NCBI GenBank assembly: GCA_003049485.1
Contig: PYST01000224.1
Span: forward strand, 1-63,409
From: Ophioceras dolichostomum
Taxonomy: Eukaryota > Ascomycota > Sordariomycetes > Magnaporthales > Ophioceraceae
DNA: 63,409 nt
Reading direction: 5' to 3'
In this document: positions 21,375 to 33,300 of the stretch, one piece after another
Layout of the letters: every line of letters starts with the position of its first letter
How positions within the stretch are numbered: position 1 is the first letter of the stretch
Program-made: the position numbers and the translations under genes
The notes under the pieces: model-generated
Database searches by the model: none
What the model saw: the letters and a program-made list of their open reading frames with translations, nothing else
What the model was told of the DNA's origin: nothing

Positions 21375-23463
21375 TCAATAGCTCAGGTCGACGTGTCCCA
21401 TGGTCGGTAAAGTCTTGGCATCGCCGGCGTCGGCAGACGATGTCGTGGTCCTGCTAGTCCTGGCGGTGGCGGCATCGGAATGTGATGATGTGGTTTGCTG
21501 CAGCTCATTGTCCAGCGGCTGGACACCGCTGTCTGAATAGCCGAAGTCGCGCATCTGCTGGAAGCTCCAGCTGGGCTCGAAGTTGCGGCTCTTCCAGGCG
21601 GCCTGGACGCGCTCGTACATCTCGTCGATCTGCTCCAGGCTGATCTTGCTCGTCTCGTAGACCATGAAGTAAACGAAGAATATGGCGACTATGCAGAAGG
21701 CGCCCCAGACGAAGAAGACCCGCGGACCAAGGGCGGCGTAGCCATCCCCCTCGGCGACCATGTAGGGCGTGCCGTAGGCGATGCCGAAGTTGAGCAGCCA
21801 GTTGGAGGAGGTCGAGACGGACATGGACTTGGCGCGGACCTTCAATGGGAAGATCTCCGATGTGACGACCCAGACGACGGGGCCCCAAGAGGCGGCGAAG
21901 AAGAAGATGTAGATGGCGACGAAGATGACGAGGATCTGGCTCTGCAGCTCTTTCGGCTTGTAGCCACCGGCGGCGGTGAAGGAGGCGATGAGGAGCTGGC
22001 TCACGGCCATCCCAACGGCGCCGATGATCAGAAGGCGGCGACGGCCCCACGACTCAACCACCAGTAGGCCGGGCACGGTCGAGACGACGTTGACGATGTT
22101 CATGATGCACGAGATCAGGTAGGGGCTCTCGACCAGGGCGCCCTTGAAGAAGGTGGTGCCGTAGTACATGATGAAGTTGACCCCGCTGAGCTGTTGGAGC
22201 ATCTGCAGGCCACAGCCCGTCAACGTGCGGCGGCCCAGGTGCGGCGACCCGAAGAAGACGTCACGGTACGAGTCGGCGCCCAGTGCCAACTCGTACTCAT
22301 GGTTGGCCTGGATCTCAGCGAGCTCTTCGAGCAGCGCTGGGTGGGTGATGTCCAGCCGGCGCAGACGGCTGAGCGAGAGAGCTGCTGCGTCCTTGCGCCC
22401 GCGTTTGATGAGATAACGCGGGGTCTCTGGCAGGACGAGCAGACCGAGCGACAGGACGCACGCCCAGGTGAGTTGCACACCTAGCGGGATGCGATAGGCC
22501 GCGGGCGAGGGGATCTGGTACGTCAGGATGTTGACCAGCGATGCTGCAAGCAGGCCTAGAGTGATGAACAGCTGGTATGCGCACACCATCGTGCCACGGA
22601 TCCATTTGGGCGCCATCTCCGACTGGTAAAGAGGGACGAGCACCGACGTGGCGCCGACGCCAATGCCAGCAAAGAACCTGTCAAACGGGACAAGAGAAAA
22701 GCAGGTCAGCTTTCCTATCTCCACGTCCCCAACATGGTATGGGGTTGGTGAAAGATCAAATACCAAAGTCCCGGTCCGATCGCGACGGTCTCGGCAGCGA
22801 GGGGGGGGATGGCGAGAGGTCTCGGTGTCCTCATCTTGTCTCACCTTCCTACGAGCAGAACGGGGATATCTGCAGAGCAAACCTGGAATACAACGCCGAA
22901 GCAGAAAACACCGATGGCGACATTGAGAGCCTTGCGGCGTCCTAGGAAGTCGGCCGCGGGCGCCGAAGCGAGCGAGCCAACAACAGTGCCAGCGCTCAGG
23001 ATGGCGACGATGAGCGATGACTGGTTCGGTTGGATGTTCGGCTTGTGGTCGGATGGATCGATCCATCCCGTGGAGAATTGCGACCGGAATGCGGGCATGG
23101 CTAGAATTCCATTGATGGTTCTGCGTCGTGATCGACGTAAGTCGGGTCAAGTCAGTACAAGATCGGACGGACGGGGATAACAACCGGGCAAGGGCATGGG
23201 GCGACCGCAGCGACCGCAACGACGGCCATCGCACCATCGGCGACGATGCCGCATGTCGTCGCGGCGACGCTGCGAATTGAGGCTTCGGGTCCCTCCGCAC
23301 CCCTGCAAAGCTCTTTCAATCGGTTAGGCCCCTTCGGTGATTCTTACCCGGTGTCGTAGCCGAAAAGAAGTCCTCCGGTGGCGACAAAGAACCCGACCAT
23401 GATTGCCGGCGCTGAAGAGCCGGCGAAGTTGTCGGGCTTATGCCAGCCCATGGAGATCGCCAT
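21375..23463 (-). CDS. MFS sugar (hexose-type) transporter (564 aa)
   Basis: Exons on minus: 23463-23348, 23120-22845 and 22677-21375. Joined, the start reads MAISMGWHKPDNFAGSSAPA followed by the first helix and GYDTGTINGILAMPAFRSQF, a standard fungal sugar-porter opening. Family signatures: DFLGRRKALN after TM2, RFFAGIGVGATSVLVPLYQSE (sugar-transport signature 2 region), LPETPRYLIKRGR before the central loop, GRRRLLIIG after TM8, and YETSKISLEQIDEMYERV replacing the usual PETKG ending. About twelve membrane helices are visible. It probably imports glucose or another monosaccharide by proton symport across the plasma membrane; the substrate cannot be read from sequence. It lies downstream of, and in the same orientation as, the fumarate reductase gene. 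Confidence 0.92.
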
Positions 23464-23566
23464 GGTCGGTGGACAGGCAGGACGAACGGTGCACGGGGGC
23501 TCGCCCGTCAAGCAGGATGCAACCCGTTACTTGCGTCGATGGCTAGATGTGAGCGAAGTGTGACTT

Positions 23567-23602
23567 TTCGTCGTCGTCGTCGTCGTCGCCGCCGTCGTCG
23601 CC
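23567..23602. repeat. CGT/CGC trinucleotide microsatellite
   Basis: About a dozen TCG-type triplets with CGC interruptions, located roughly 100 bp upstream of the transporter ATG, so probably within its leader or core promoter. Confidence 0.8.
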
Positions 23603-24410
23603 GGACCATTTGAGGGGGGTAGGCTGTCAAGGAAGCAGACGAAGTGGAGTTTGCAGAGAGCCCTTTCCACACAGGCACCCAACTCTTTCTTTCGTTCCCG
23701 GGGGTGGGTAAAGGTGGAGAACGAGAAGAAGAGGAGAGGACGCTGGGGGGAAGAAAAAAACAGCGGGTGGGAGCCGGTCTGAGCTCAATCTGGGGGCGAC
23801 GCGCCCTTATTGGCTGCCGCCTTCCCCCTTCCAACCCTTTCCCAATCCATCCAAGTGCCATTTTCCATGCCACCAAGCCCCAAAGACTAACCAACCAGGA
23901 CCGCCGACCATTTAAGGGGTGTCCTTGGCGCCGATACCATCTCGTGCTGCGAACGACTTGAGGGCATGAACAGAACGATCGCTGGGGCGCTGGAATACGA
24001 AGCACAAAACTCTGGGCGCCTGTGTCTTGCTCGCCTCGGCTTCAACAATCATCCAGGCAAACCTGAGGCATCACTTACTGTAATGCGAGTAAGTGACCTT
24101 CCATGGTGCCTACCGAGGTACCGTAGCACCTCGAAACTGGAAGTGGCCGTCACTTCAATAGGTGCTAGGTAGGTAGGTACCTACCTAGCCATTCTTTGTA
24201 GTACATTCTTCCGTACAGAGTATTCGTGTGGAATTCAATTCTATGCAGCTTGATCCCAATATTTTCAGCCACCTGATAAGCACCGGGCCCAAAAATTGAT
24301 GTCTCGCAGCAGAAGCAAGGCATGCACACACAAGTATGACGATGCTCGGGTTGGCGCAGCGAGGATGAACGCCGAGTTTTGAAACGACACCAACCTTCAT
24401 GGCTCTTCTG

Positions 24411-24429
24411 CGAGAGAGAGAGAGAGAGT
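24411..24429. repeat. GA dinucleotide microsatellite
   Basis: About nine uninterrupted GA units between the transporter promoter and the 3' end of the fumarate reductase gene. Confidence 0.85.
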
Positions 24430-24680
24430 AGATAAAATCGAGGTAGATATCAATTGCCAGCTCCGCACACCCTGACTCAGCCAAGTGCTGCGTCGTAGAT
24501 GCGAGAGATCACCGCTATCCAGATACCATTCCAGATGCCGATGCTCCTCCCACTCCGCGACTGAAACCCCCAGAAAACTAGGTAGGTACCTAACTAGACC
24601 GACTGAGGCAACGAGGCGACTACGTAAGCGAGTTAATGAATGAGGAAAAGCGCACGTTTGGGATCCTGCGGACTGTCAAG

Positions 24681-26846
24681 CTATGTATCGAGTGTGGGCT
24701 TGACACCTTTCACCCGCCCGATTACCTGCGTCGGAGCATACTTCGGAATTACTTCATCGTCATGGAGCATCTCAAACTCCTCGGATGCATCCCGCCCCAT
24801 GAAGTTCATGATGGCTTGTGGTCCACCGGGATGCTCCTCCAGCCAGTTGGTCAAGTCCATGACTACTCCCTTAACCACCACCCATAGGTCGTCCTTCTTG
24901 TTGTGCTTAGCGACCTCCTCCATCGAGAACTCCTTCTCGGGGATCTTGAATGACTTGACGTCGTTGGGCTTAGACGAGGGCGATGCCTGCGCCGCCTGAG
25001 CTGGGCCGCCACCGGGCAGGGGTTGGCTCACGAGCGACTGAGACCCCGCCGGTCCCATGCTGGAGCTTCCCCATTCCACCGAAACCTTGCCTGGCTGGGA
25101 CGGATCGATGTGCAGCGAGATCTGACCAAGGCGGCTCGCGGGGCCCGAAGCGCCCCTGAGTGCCTGCCTGAACAAATAATTGCTGGCCGAGTCGCCGGCA
25201 ACGCGGCCGTAAACGACGCAGCCAAGCAGCGACGAGCCGCCCAGCCGGTTGGCGCCATGCACCCCACCCGCAAGCTCGCCACAGGCGAACAACCCGTCGA
25301 ACGGCTTCGCCTCGCTGTTGAGGACCTCGGCCTTGTCATTTATCTCGATGCCGCCCATGGTGAAGTGCAACACAGGCTCCATCAGCGCGACGTGGAAGTC
25401 GTCATCGATGTCGAGCGGCATGTTGTGGAAGAACTTCTTGCCCCATGGGTCCTTTTGCTTCCCCTCGGCAATCGCGTTGTACGTCCGGAAAGTGCCCTGG
25501 AGATGCTCAGGCGTGCAGCCGATCTCCGCAGCCAACTCCTTGCCCGACATCTTGCGCATCAGGCCGCGGCCGGAGTAGTGTCGAGTGTGGAAGTCCAGCG
25601 TGTTGGAGGCCTTGGAGTTCAGCACCAGACGGATGGGGAACTTGTTCTTGTCCTTCTCCTTCCACATCATGCCCGAGACGTAGTCTCGATGTCCGAGCTC
25701 GTCGCAGAAGCGGTCGCCGTCAGCGTTGAGTAGAAGGCCGCCTTCGCCCCGGAGCGCCTCAGCGGCAAGAAACTTCCACTTTGAGCCGGGATCCTTGGGA
25801 TCCACAAGGCCGGTAGGGTGCACCTGGACCTTGTCCATGTCAATACCGTTGCCGCCGATGGCCATGACCATCTTCTGCCCGTCGCCCGTGGCATGGGAGC
25901 CGTTTGTTGTGGCCAACCCAAATGTGTCCGGGCGGTGCTTCTTGAGGAGTGATGTGTCGCTGAAGTCTGCAGCGTACCCTCCGGTAGCCAGGACCACGGG
26001 TCCATCCAAGGTCCGCTGCTCGCCGCCGAAGTCGTAGGTAACGCCGACGACTGTGTTGCCGTCTTTGTTTAGGCTGGTGACCCTCGCCTTCTTGATGATC
26101 TCCACCCTCTCGGGTTCAACTTCCGCGAGCTCCTCGAGCCGCTGCATCAGTGCATACGTGATCGCCATGCCGGGGAATTTGGCATCGTGACCACGGTGGG
26201 TCCGTGGCTGTGAGTGTCCACTGTGTGCTCCGCGAGAGAGAGTGTTAGAATCAGAATAGATGGCCAAGAATGTGAGGGAATGCAGTCGGCGAGTGGCGAC
26301 AGGCCTGGGGGAGTGAGAGTAAGGTTCACGGTACATACCCCAGTCGCGAGACCAGCGTCAGATCCAGGTTGAATACGTCCTGGAGCCATTCGACCGCGGC
26401 CGCCGATTTGTATGTGAGGACCTTGATAAGGTCTGGTCGCGCCTTGTCTCGTGCAGACTTCAGCGTGTCATCGTAGAACTGCTTGACGCTGTCCTGAATG
26501 CCATGTTCGACCTGCGTCCTGGTCAGGGCGCCGTTGATCCCCGACGTTGCTTTCGTGGAATTTCCGCCGAAAAATCCTGAGAGGCGAGATGACAGAGCGA
26601 AGAAGTCAGAGAACTACCGGCGTGGAAGGAGGGATAAAGTCGGGAAGGGGGAGGGGGGGGAGGACAACCGCACCTTGCTTGTCCAAAACCACAACATTTC
26701 CGCCAGCGAGGTAGATAGTATGCGCGGCGCTGAGTCCAGACACTAGGATGGTAGACAACACAAGGTCAGATTAGCGAGAAAGGGCGAATAATTGAGGTCT
26801 TCTTCCACTTACAGCCGCCGCCGACGACGATCACTCTCGGTGCCAT
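24681..26846 (-). CDS. FAD-dependent fumarate reductase fused to cytochrome b5 (626 aa)
   Basis: Exons on minus: 26846-26813, 26742-26674, 26576-26339 and 26220-24681. Joined, the start reads MAPRVIVVGGGLSGLSAAH, a dinucleotide-binding FAD motif (GxGxxG type), followed by VVVLDKQGFFGGNSTKATSG. The active-site region reads GGHSQPRTHRGHDAKFPG, and GLFACGELAGGVHGANRLGG near the end of the flavoprotein part contacts FAD; both are typical of yeast Frd1/Osm1. These soluble enzymes reduce fumarate to succinate with reduced flavins and help reoxidise cofactors at low oxygen. The last 80 residues form a cytochrome b5 domain with heme-ligand histidines at about 577 (EEHPGG) and 600 (EMLHDDE). No targeting peptide is seen, so a cytosolic location is likely. 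Confidence 0.92.
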
Positions 26847-28089
26847 TGCGACGGATGGAAATGCGAGACGGATGGGTGGTAGTTCGTTCGTTTAGAGCAA
26901 GCGGCCGGGGAGAAAGACAATGGTTGCGCGGAGCGGGAGCGAGAGCTGGGAGAGTTTGGTGCTTCAAAGTCAAGCTGTTGGGAGTGAAATCCCGTTTAGT
27001 CTGGACATTTTATGTTCCCCTTGCTGGAGCAACTTGGACTGCGCCCATGGGAATGCTAAGCCGAAATCCTTACACGCTGATTCGTGTTGAACGGGTGAGC
27101 CGAGGTCAAGCTCCGACACCAGGCGTCATCCAAAAATGACGCCGGGGTGTGGAGAAAAGCAGCACAGGCCGAGTACTACTACTCTGCCAGAGAAAACCTA
27201 GGTAGGTGGGAAGCCCCGTAAATACTGCCTGGCTCTATTGCCGACTGCCACTGATGCACTCGGAAATGTACAATGTCAAGTCCCACGACCATCCGACGAG
27301 GGCTATACAAACAGTGAGAACAAAGACCTGCCTCTTCAAAGACAAACTTCAAAGACATTTTGCTGATTTGCTCTATATCCGTGAGTTACCCAGTAGAGCC
27401 GTTAACCACACACACTCAAGCGCTGGGCAGCGTCACATTTACGGAAGCATCTCACCCCGCGTTCAGGTTTTTGGTGCAGAAATTGGCCGAGTCATGTGGC
27501 AGGTGCAGAAAACCATCACATGCCAGCAATAGCATGTGAAAGCTGGGGAACTTGAAAGGGACGTCTCGGTCACGTGCATGCGGGAAAAAGGTGCCTGACC
27601 ATCTTCGTTGAACTTCACATATAGCGTCGAAAATATCCGTAAATTTATTCTAACCGCTCATTTTTTTGGTTAAATGAATAAAGCGAATGAACTTTTCAAG
27701 TGAATAATACTTCAGACCAAAAAGCCCTGCGCAACTATTGGAGTCCATGGCAGACGCCGGAAAATAGGGGGATGTACCTGTGATGTTGGCGTTCTGTAGT
27801 CATCCTGCACTGCAGCTTCCGTTTTCGGGGAACTGGAGCCTTGCCATCCCCGCACAAGGCTCTACTTTAACCTGGATGCAAACGCTTCTTACAATTCTAC
27901 CCCACCAGCTGATCGTCAAGGACATTCTTTACCTGCGTCCACTGCCTCGTTTTCTATCCTTCCTGTTGTCCCCCTTTTCATCTTCCATTTCTCTTGTCGT
28001 TGCGGCAAATAGACAATAGACACCTGGGGTAGATTGAGTGAGGCTGAGAACAGAGAGGGGCGACTTGGCTTGCCCCATTAGCTCTGAAG
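26847..28089. other. Divergent promoter region, AT-rich centre
   Basis: This 1.24 kb separates the divergent fumarate reductase and NAPRTase genes. A markedly AT-rich block at about 27610-27720 stands out against the GC-rich surroundings. One short palindromic repeat occurs near 27199. Open frames at 27206-27532 and 27780-28019 lack family features. Confidence 0.5.
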
Positions 28090-29754
28090 ATGGACTTCAA
28101 CAGTGGCTCTCCATATCCAGAGGGCGTGATATCCTTCCTCGATACAGACCTATACAAGCTTACTATGCAAAGTGCGGTTCTCAAGTACTTCAGCGATGTC
28201 ACCGTTACGTACGCCTTCACCAACCGCACGCCCGAGAAGAGACTCTCTCGAGCGGCCTTCCGATGGCTGGCTGACCAGATTCTGAGTAGGCCAACACCTC
28301 CCCACCAACCAATAATTCGTTGCAAGCTGGCCATCACCCGCCGCCCGCCTCAGATGTCGGCCAGCCTTAATCTCGTGCTGCCACTAGTCGACTAACACAT
28401 CAGATTCGCCTGCCAGAGCTCGGTAATATTTCGCTTTCCGGCGAGGAGTTGTGCTTCTTGGAAGAGCACTGTCCGTACCTCAGCCGAGAGTATCTGGATT
28501 TCCTCCGTGGCTTCAGGTTGAGCCCTCGAGACCAAGTACTTGCCAGCTTCACGCCGCTGGGCGAGGACTCGGGCACCGATACAGACTTGGGCGACCTAAA
28601 CATTCGGATCGCTGGGAAGTGGGTTGATACGATTCTGTACGAGATCCCTGTGCTCGCACTTGCCTCAGAAGCATACTTCCGGTTCATGGACACCGACTGG
28701 GACTACGAGGGTCAGGAAGATAGCGCGTTTTCCAAAGGCATGCGCTTGTTGGAAGCAGGCTGTGTGTTCTCCGAGTTTGGCACACGGCGGCGCCGAGACT
28801 ACCACACCCAAGCGTTAGTCTTCCGAGGACTGGTCAGGGCGAGCAAGGAGGCAGGCGCTCGTGAGCTCCCTGGAAAGCTTACGGGGACCAGCAACGTTCA
28901 TCTAGCCATGCGATTCGGAATTCCCCCGGTCGGCACCGTCGCCCATGAGTGGTTCATGGGAATCGCGTCCATCACGGGGGACTACCGGAACGCGTCCGAA
29001 GAAGCCCTGGCTCGGTGGGTGGGCTGCTTCGGGCCAGGCGTGCTTGGCATCGCCCTCACGGATACCTTCGGCACACCAGAATTTCTCAAGTCTTTCAGCC
29101 GCCCGGTGCGTTGGCTCGAGCCAGGTGGGTCGGCTGGCGACGGTGAAAAGTCTAGGACTGGCCGCGCCGTTACATATGCAGACGTGTTTACCGGCGTTCG
29201 CCAGGACTCCGGCGATCCGGCCACCTTCGTAAGAAGGATGCGCGAGTTCTACGACCGATTGGGGATCGAGGGCAAGAAGACCATCGTCTTTTCGGACTCG
29301 CTCAACATCGACCGGTGTTTGGAGTACAAGCAGGTCTCGGAAGCGGCCGGATTCAATCCTACATTTGGCGTCGGAACTTTTCTCACCAACGATTTCGTGA
29401 ACCGGTTCTCTGGAAAGAAATCGGCGCCCCTCAACATTGTCATCAAGCTGAGCTCTACGGACGGCAAGCCCGCTATCAAGATCAGGTATACCGCCCAGTC
29501 CCATCACATTTCCTTTCCGGGGAAACAAAGTTTTTTTTTTCTTTCGTTTGGCTGACCGAGACTTGGAACGTTTTCTTGTCCGATATAGTGACAACGCCGG
29601 CAAGAACACAGGCGATAAGGAGACGGTGGAAAAGGTCAAACGTGAGCTTGGATATGTGGAAAACGAATGGGCTGGAGGTAACGAATCCTCACGATGGGGC
29701 AATGAGAATGACTACGATGGCCGTGAAGGAGAAAGGGCACCTGGCACTGGGTGA
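28090..29754 (+). CDS. NPT1: Nicotinate phosphoribosyltransferase (476 aa)
   Basis: Exons 28090-28285, 28417-29485 and 29589-29754. The enzyme makes nicotinate mononucleotide from nicotinate and PRPP (with ATP), the first step of Preiss-Handler NAD salvage. The start is MDFNSGSPYPEGVISFLDTD followed by LYKLTMQ, the conserved NAPRTase opening. Other family blocks are VTYAFTNRTPEKRLS, FGTRRRRDYHTQ (catalytic-loop region), LTGTSNVHLAMRFGIPPVGT followed by AHEWFMG, VRQDSGDP and KTIVFSDSLN. The first acceptor was placed at CCAG before 28417 because it alone keeps the frame and gives the expected KLGNISLSGEEL. Length fits fungal Npt1 (about 430-480 aa). It is divergent from fumarate reductase. Confidence 0.93.
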
Positions 29755-30317
29755 ATATCCCGGCACCTAGGTCCGGCCGGAATGCCCTGGTAGGTCATGT
29801 ACCTCGGTAGATTTGAGTACCTAATCAGGTGGTAGCTGCCGCCGTGGGGTCCCTTTTCGGCCCGTCTTATCGGGATGCTAATCTCCACGTGACGATGACC
29901 AAACAAGAGAATCTCGTCCACGGTGGAGGGACCACCTGTTTTGCATCTAGCTCGCTTTTGTTGGAAACATCAACTGGATAGCAAATGCATCAGATCGTCA
30001 TGCCATGCTCTCCGTAGACTGCCAACAAACCTACCTTTGTTCAAACACCGAACAAACCAACTAGTTTGATTTTTTTTTTTTTTACCTCAACTGCCTTCTG
30101 AGGGGCACCGCGTGGTTGCTCTGAATCAACTCCGGCCTCTCCTGCTGAGGGAAGGTCGGCGGTCTTACTCTTCCCGTCGTCAGTTTGTCCACTCAAGCGT
30201 CGAGTTGAATAAATTCGCTATCCAGGTAAAGCTTGCTGATGGCATGGACTGGAAGACTAGATTCGACTGAACCTCAACTCTATCGCGCGTCCTGAATTTG
30301 GACGAGGCTGATCAACA
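29755..30317. other. Intergenic region upstream of SIN3
   Basis: It holds the NAPRTase 3' end and the SIN3 promoter and leader. A T-run occurs at about 30069-30082. No gene is seen. The SIN3 ATG has a favourable context (ATCAACAATGA). Confidence 0.45.
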
Positions 30318-33300
30318 ATGAACGCTCAGCCTCTGCGCGGCGCAGGAGGCTTCGACCGCGACCGCGAACTCGACGAACAGCAGCGCCACCGCTCAATCCC
30401 CCAAGATGATGCTGCGTTTCGCGAGCGCGAACGTGAACGTGAACTGAGCGATCGACAACACCGGGAGCCCTATGCGCAGGGAGCGCCTCTCCACAGCAGC
30501 GCGGGCTCCTTGCCCATACACCAACCAATAGCGTCCAGAATATCCGGCGTGATTCACAGCCCCGGTGGCCTTCTGGGCAATCACAACGGACCGGGCCCGA
30601 GCATCGCTCTGGGAGCTCCGTCTGGCCCCCAAGCAGCCGGTTTCGGCGGGCCACTACATGGTGAGACTGGCAGGCAAATCCCTCCGCACCCCAACCCGAG
30701 TTCCGGAGCTGCCGGACCACAGCACCCAATGTTCGCGCCCATCCCACATGCTGCAGTGGCACCTAACCCGTCCCTGAACGCACCGGGCGCTCCCGGTGCC
30801 CTTTTCGGTGGCCCTCTTCAACCAGACAATGGTCGGCCGAACGCACAACCAGCACCTTATCCAGGAGGCGGCGGCCCCGGCTCCGGGCCCCACGCGAATC
30901 CATTAGGTCCCGGGGGTCTGTCCCAAGGCCAGCAACCGATACTGAACGTAAGTCACTGCGTCGGGACGAGGATCGAGGTCATCGCAAAGCAACTTTAGTG
31001 CTCCTGGGCGGAGTTGCTCTCGCGTCCGCAATTCTGACATTCCGTATCCCATCGACAGGACGCTCTCAGTTACCTCGACCAGGTTAAGGTCCAGTTCCAT
31101 GAGCAACCGGACGTCTACAACCGATTTCTCGACATCATGAAAGACTTTAAGAGTCAAACGTGAGTGCTGCTCCCATTTCTCTGTCTGTCCTAGACCTTGT
31201 CCTAGTCCAAGCTAACAACGGACGGAAAATCTCCAAAATAGCATCGACACGCCCGGAGTGATAAGCCGTGTTTCGGACCTGTTTGCTGGCCACCCCAACC
31301 TGATTCAAGGTTTCAACACGTTCCTACCACCTGGCTACAGGATTGAATGTGGCCTAGAAAACAACCCAAATAGCATTCGGGTCACAACGCCATCCGGCTC
31401 TACAATTCACTCTATCGGGACTAGCAGGAACGCCCCACAACAACACCCGGCGCACCAGCAGCACCAGCAGCACCAACAGCCGCATCAGCACCAGCATCAA
31501 CCACCCCCACCACCGCAGCATCAGCAGCATCAGCAGGCGCAACAAGGGGAAGGGCCAGCGGGAGGGGCCCCTCCGCAGGGCGGAGCGTACTTCGGGCACA
31601 ACCAGCGACCTGGAGGCTGGCAGCAGCCGTTGCAACGCAGTATTGAGAGCCCCGAAGCACAGTTTGGTGCCCCTGCACAGGCCGGACCCGGCGTCTTCAA
31701 CAGCAGCCAGAACCCAGCACAGGGCGGCCAGTTCGAAGGTCAGAGCCCTGCCCACCCGCAGCAGCAGCGCGTCGTCGCTGCTCAAACGCAGCCGACGCCT
31801 GGCTCCGCCTCTTCCAGTCACCCCCCTGTCGCCAGGAGTGCCCACACGCCGACACCAGCGGCGCAGCAGTCTGTGTTGAACACAAGTGCAGCTCAGCAGG
31901 CGGCAGCGAACATGGAGAAGCGGGGACCCGTTGAGTTCAACCACGCCATCAGCTACGTAAACAAAATCAAGGTGAGACACCCATCATTAAGCACAACGTT
32001 TGCTGCTCGCATCCGCTCCCCTGCCGCTGACTCCCGGGCCCGCCCCAGAATCGCTTCCAGGACAAGCCGGAGATATACAAGCAGTTCCTGGAGATCCTCC
32101 AAACGTACCAGCGTGAGCAGAAGCCGATCCAAGACGTATACGCTCAGGTGACAACACTCTTCCACACCGCACCCGACCTCCTTGAGGATTTCAAGCAGTT
32201 CCTGCCAGAGTCGGCGGCGCAGGCCAGATCGATGGGCCAGCGCCCCGGCGACGATGGTGCACTCCTCAGCCACCTCAGCCAGACGCCGCAGTCCATCGCC
32301 CACGCTCACTCGGCCAGGGACGGCCCGAAAATGCCGCCTGTGGGCAACTTTGCTGTGCCGGTCAGCACTGGCAAGGAGAACAAGAAACGCCCGCGGCCGG
32401 AGAAGCAGGCACCCACCGCGGCCCCACATCCACCAACGACGCCAGCCACTGGTCCTCAGCCGAGCACGGGTGCCGCGAGCAAGCGCGCCAAGGTCTCCCA
32501 CAAGCCCTTCTCCGATGCGCCGGCTATCGAGCCTTCGCTAACGCCTGTCATGCCCGAACCTCTGCCTCCTGCGCAATCCTCGAATGTATCCCACGACGGC
32601 GCTTTAGCCTACTTGGACCGGGTCAAGAAGCACATCGGCAACCGCACAGCCTTGCACGAGTTCCTCAAGCTCATAAACCTCTATACCCAGGGCTTAGTCG
32701 ACAAGAACGTCCTCGTCCACAAGGCCCAATTGATCCTTGGCGGCAACGCCGACCTAATGGCCTGGTTCAGGGAATTTGTGCGTTATAGCGGTGACGATGA
32801 GGTGGTCGAGAACCGGCCGGAGCCTCCGACAGGCAGGGTGTCTCTCAGCAACTGCCGAGGCTATGGACCAAGTTACCGCCTGCTCCCCAAGAGGGTAAGA
32901 GTCACCCCTCGTCCCTACCTACCTACGCTGCGAAGAGCCCCATCTCCGCCCAGATCGCCTCAAGGTGCTAACTAGATTTGCCTTCTTCCTGGTTTAGGAA
33001 CGCCTCAAGCCATGCAGTGGCCGCGACGAACTGTGCAACTCGGTCCTCAACGACGAATGGGCGTCGCATCCAACTTGGGCCTCCGAGGATTCGGGCTTCG
33101 TCGCACACCGCAAGAACGCTTTTGAGGAGGGACTTCACAGGATTGAGGAGGAACGGCACGACTATGACTTCTTCATTGAGGCGAACCAGAAGTGCATTCA
33201 GTTGCTGGAGCCGATCGCACAGCAGATGCTTACCCTCTCGCCTGCGGAGAGACAAGCTTTCCGGATGCCAGCGGGCTTGGGCGGCCAGAGCACGTCCATC

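Larger units (their letters stand above)
23464..24680. other. Promoter region of the sugar transporter; microsatellites
   Basis: It lies between two minus-strand genes. A CGT/CGC trinucleotide run occurs at about 23567-23602, a GA run at 24411-24429, and dispersed palindromes at 24164-24189 and 24577-24597. No gene is supported. Open frames at 23508-24005 (minus) and 23644-23961 (plus) are low complexity. Confidence 0.5.

Noticed and set aside
23508..24005. 165-aa minus-strand open frame
   Set aside because: It ends in a poly-Arg stretch made only by the CGT/CGC microsatellite; not protein-like.
31421..31678. Minus-strand frame with Val/Leu/Ala repeats opposite SIN3
   Set aside because: Reverse complement of the CAG-rich coding tract; not a gene.
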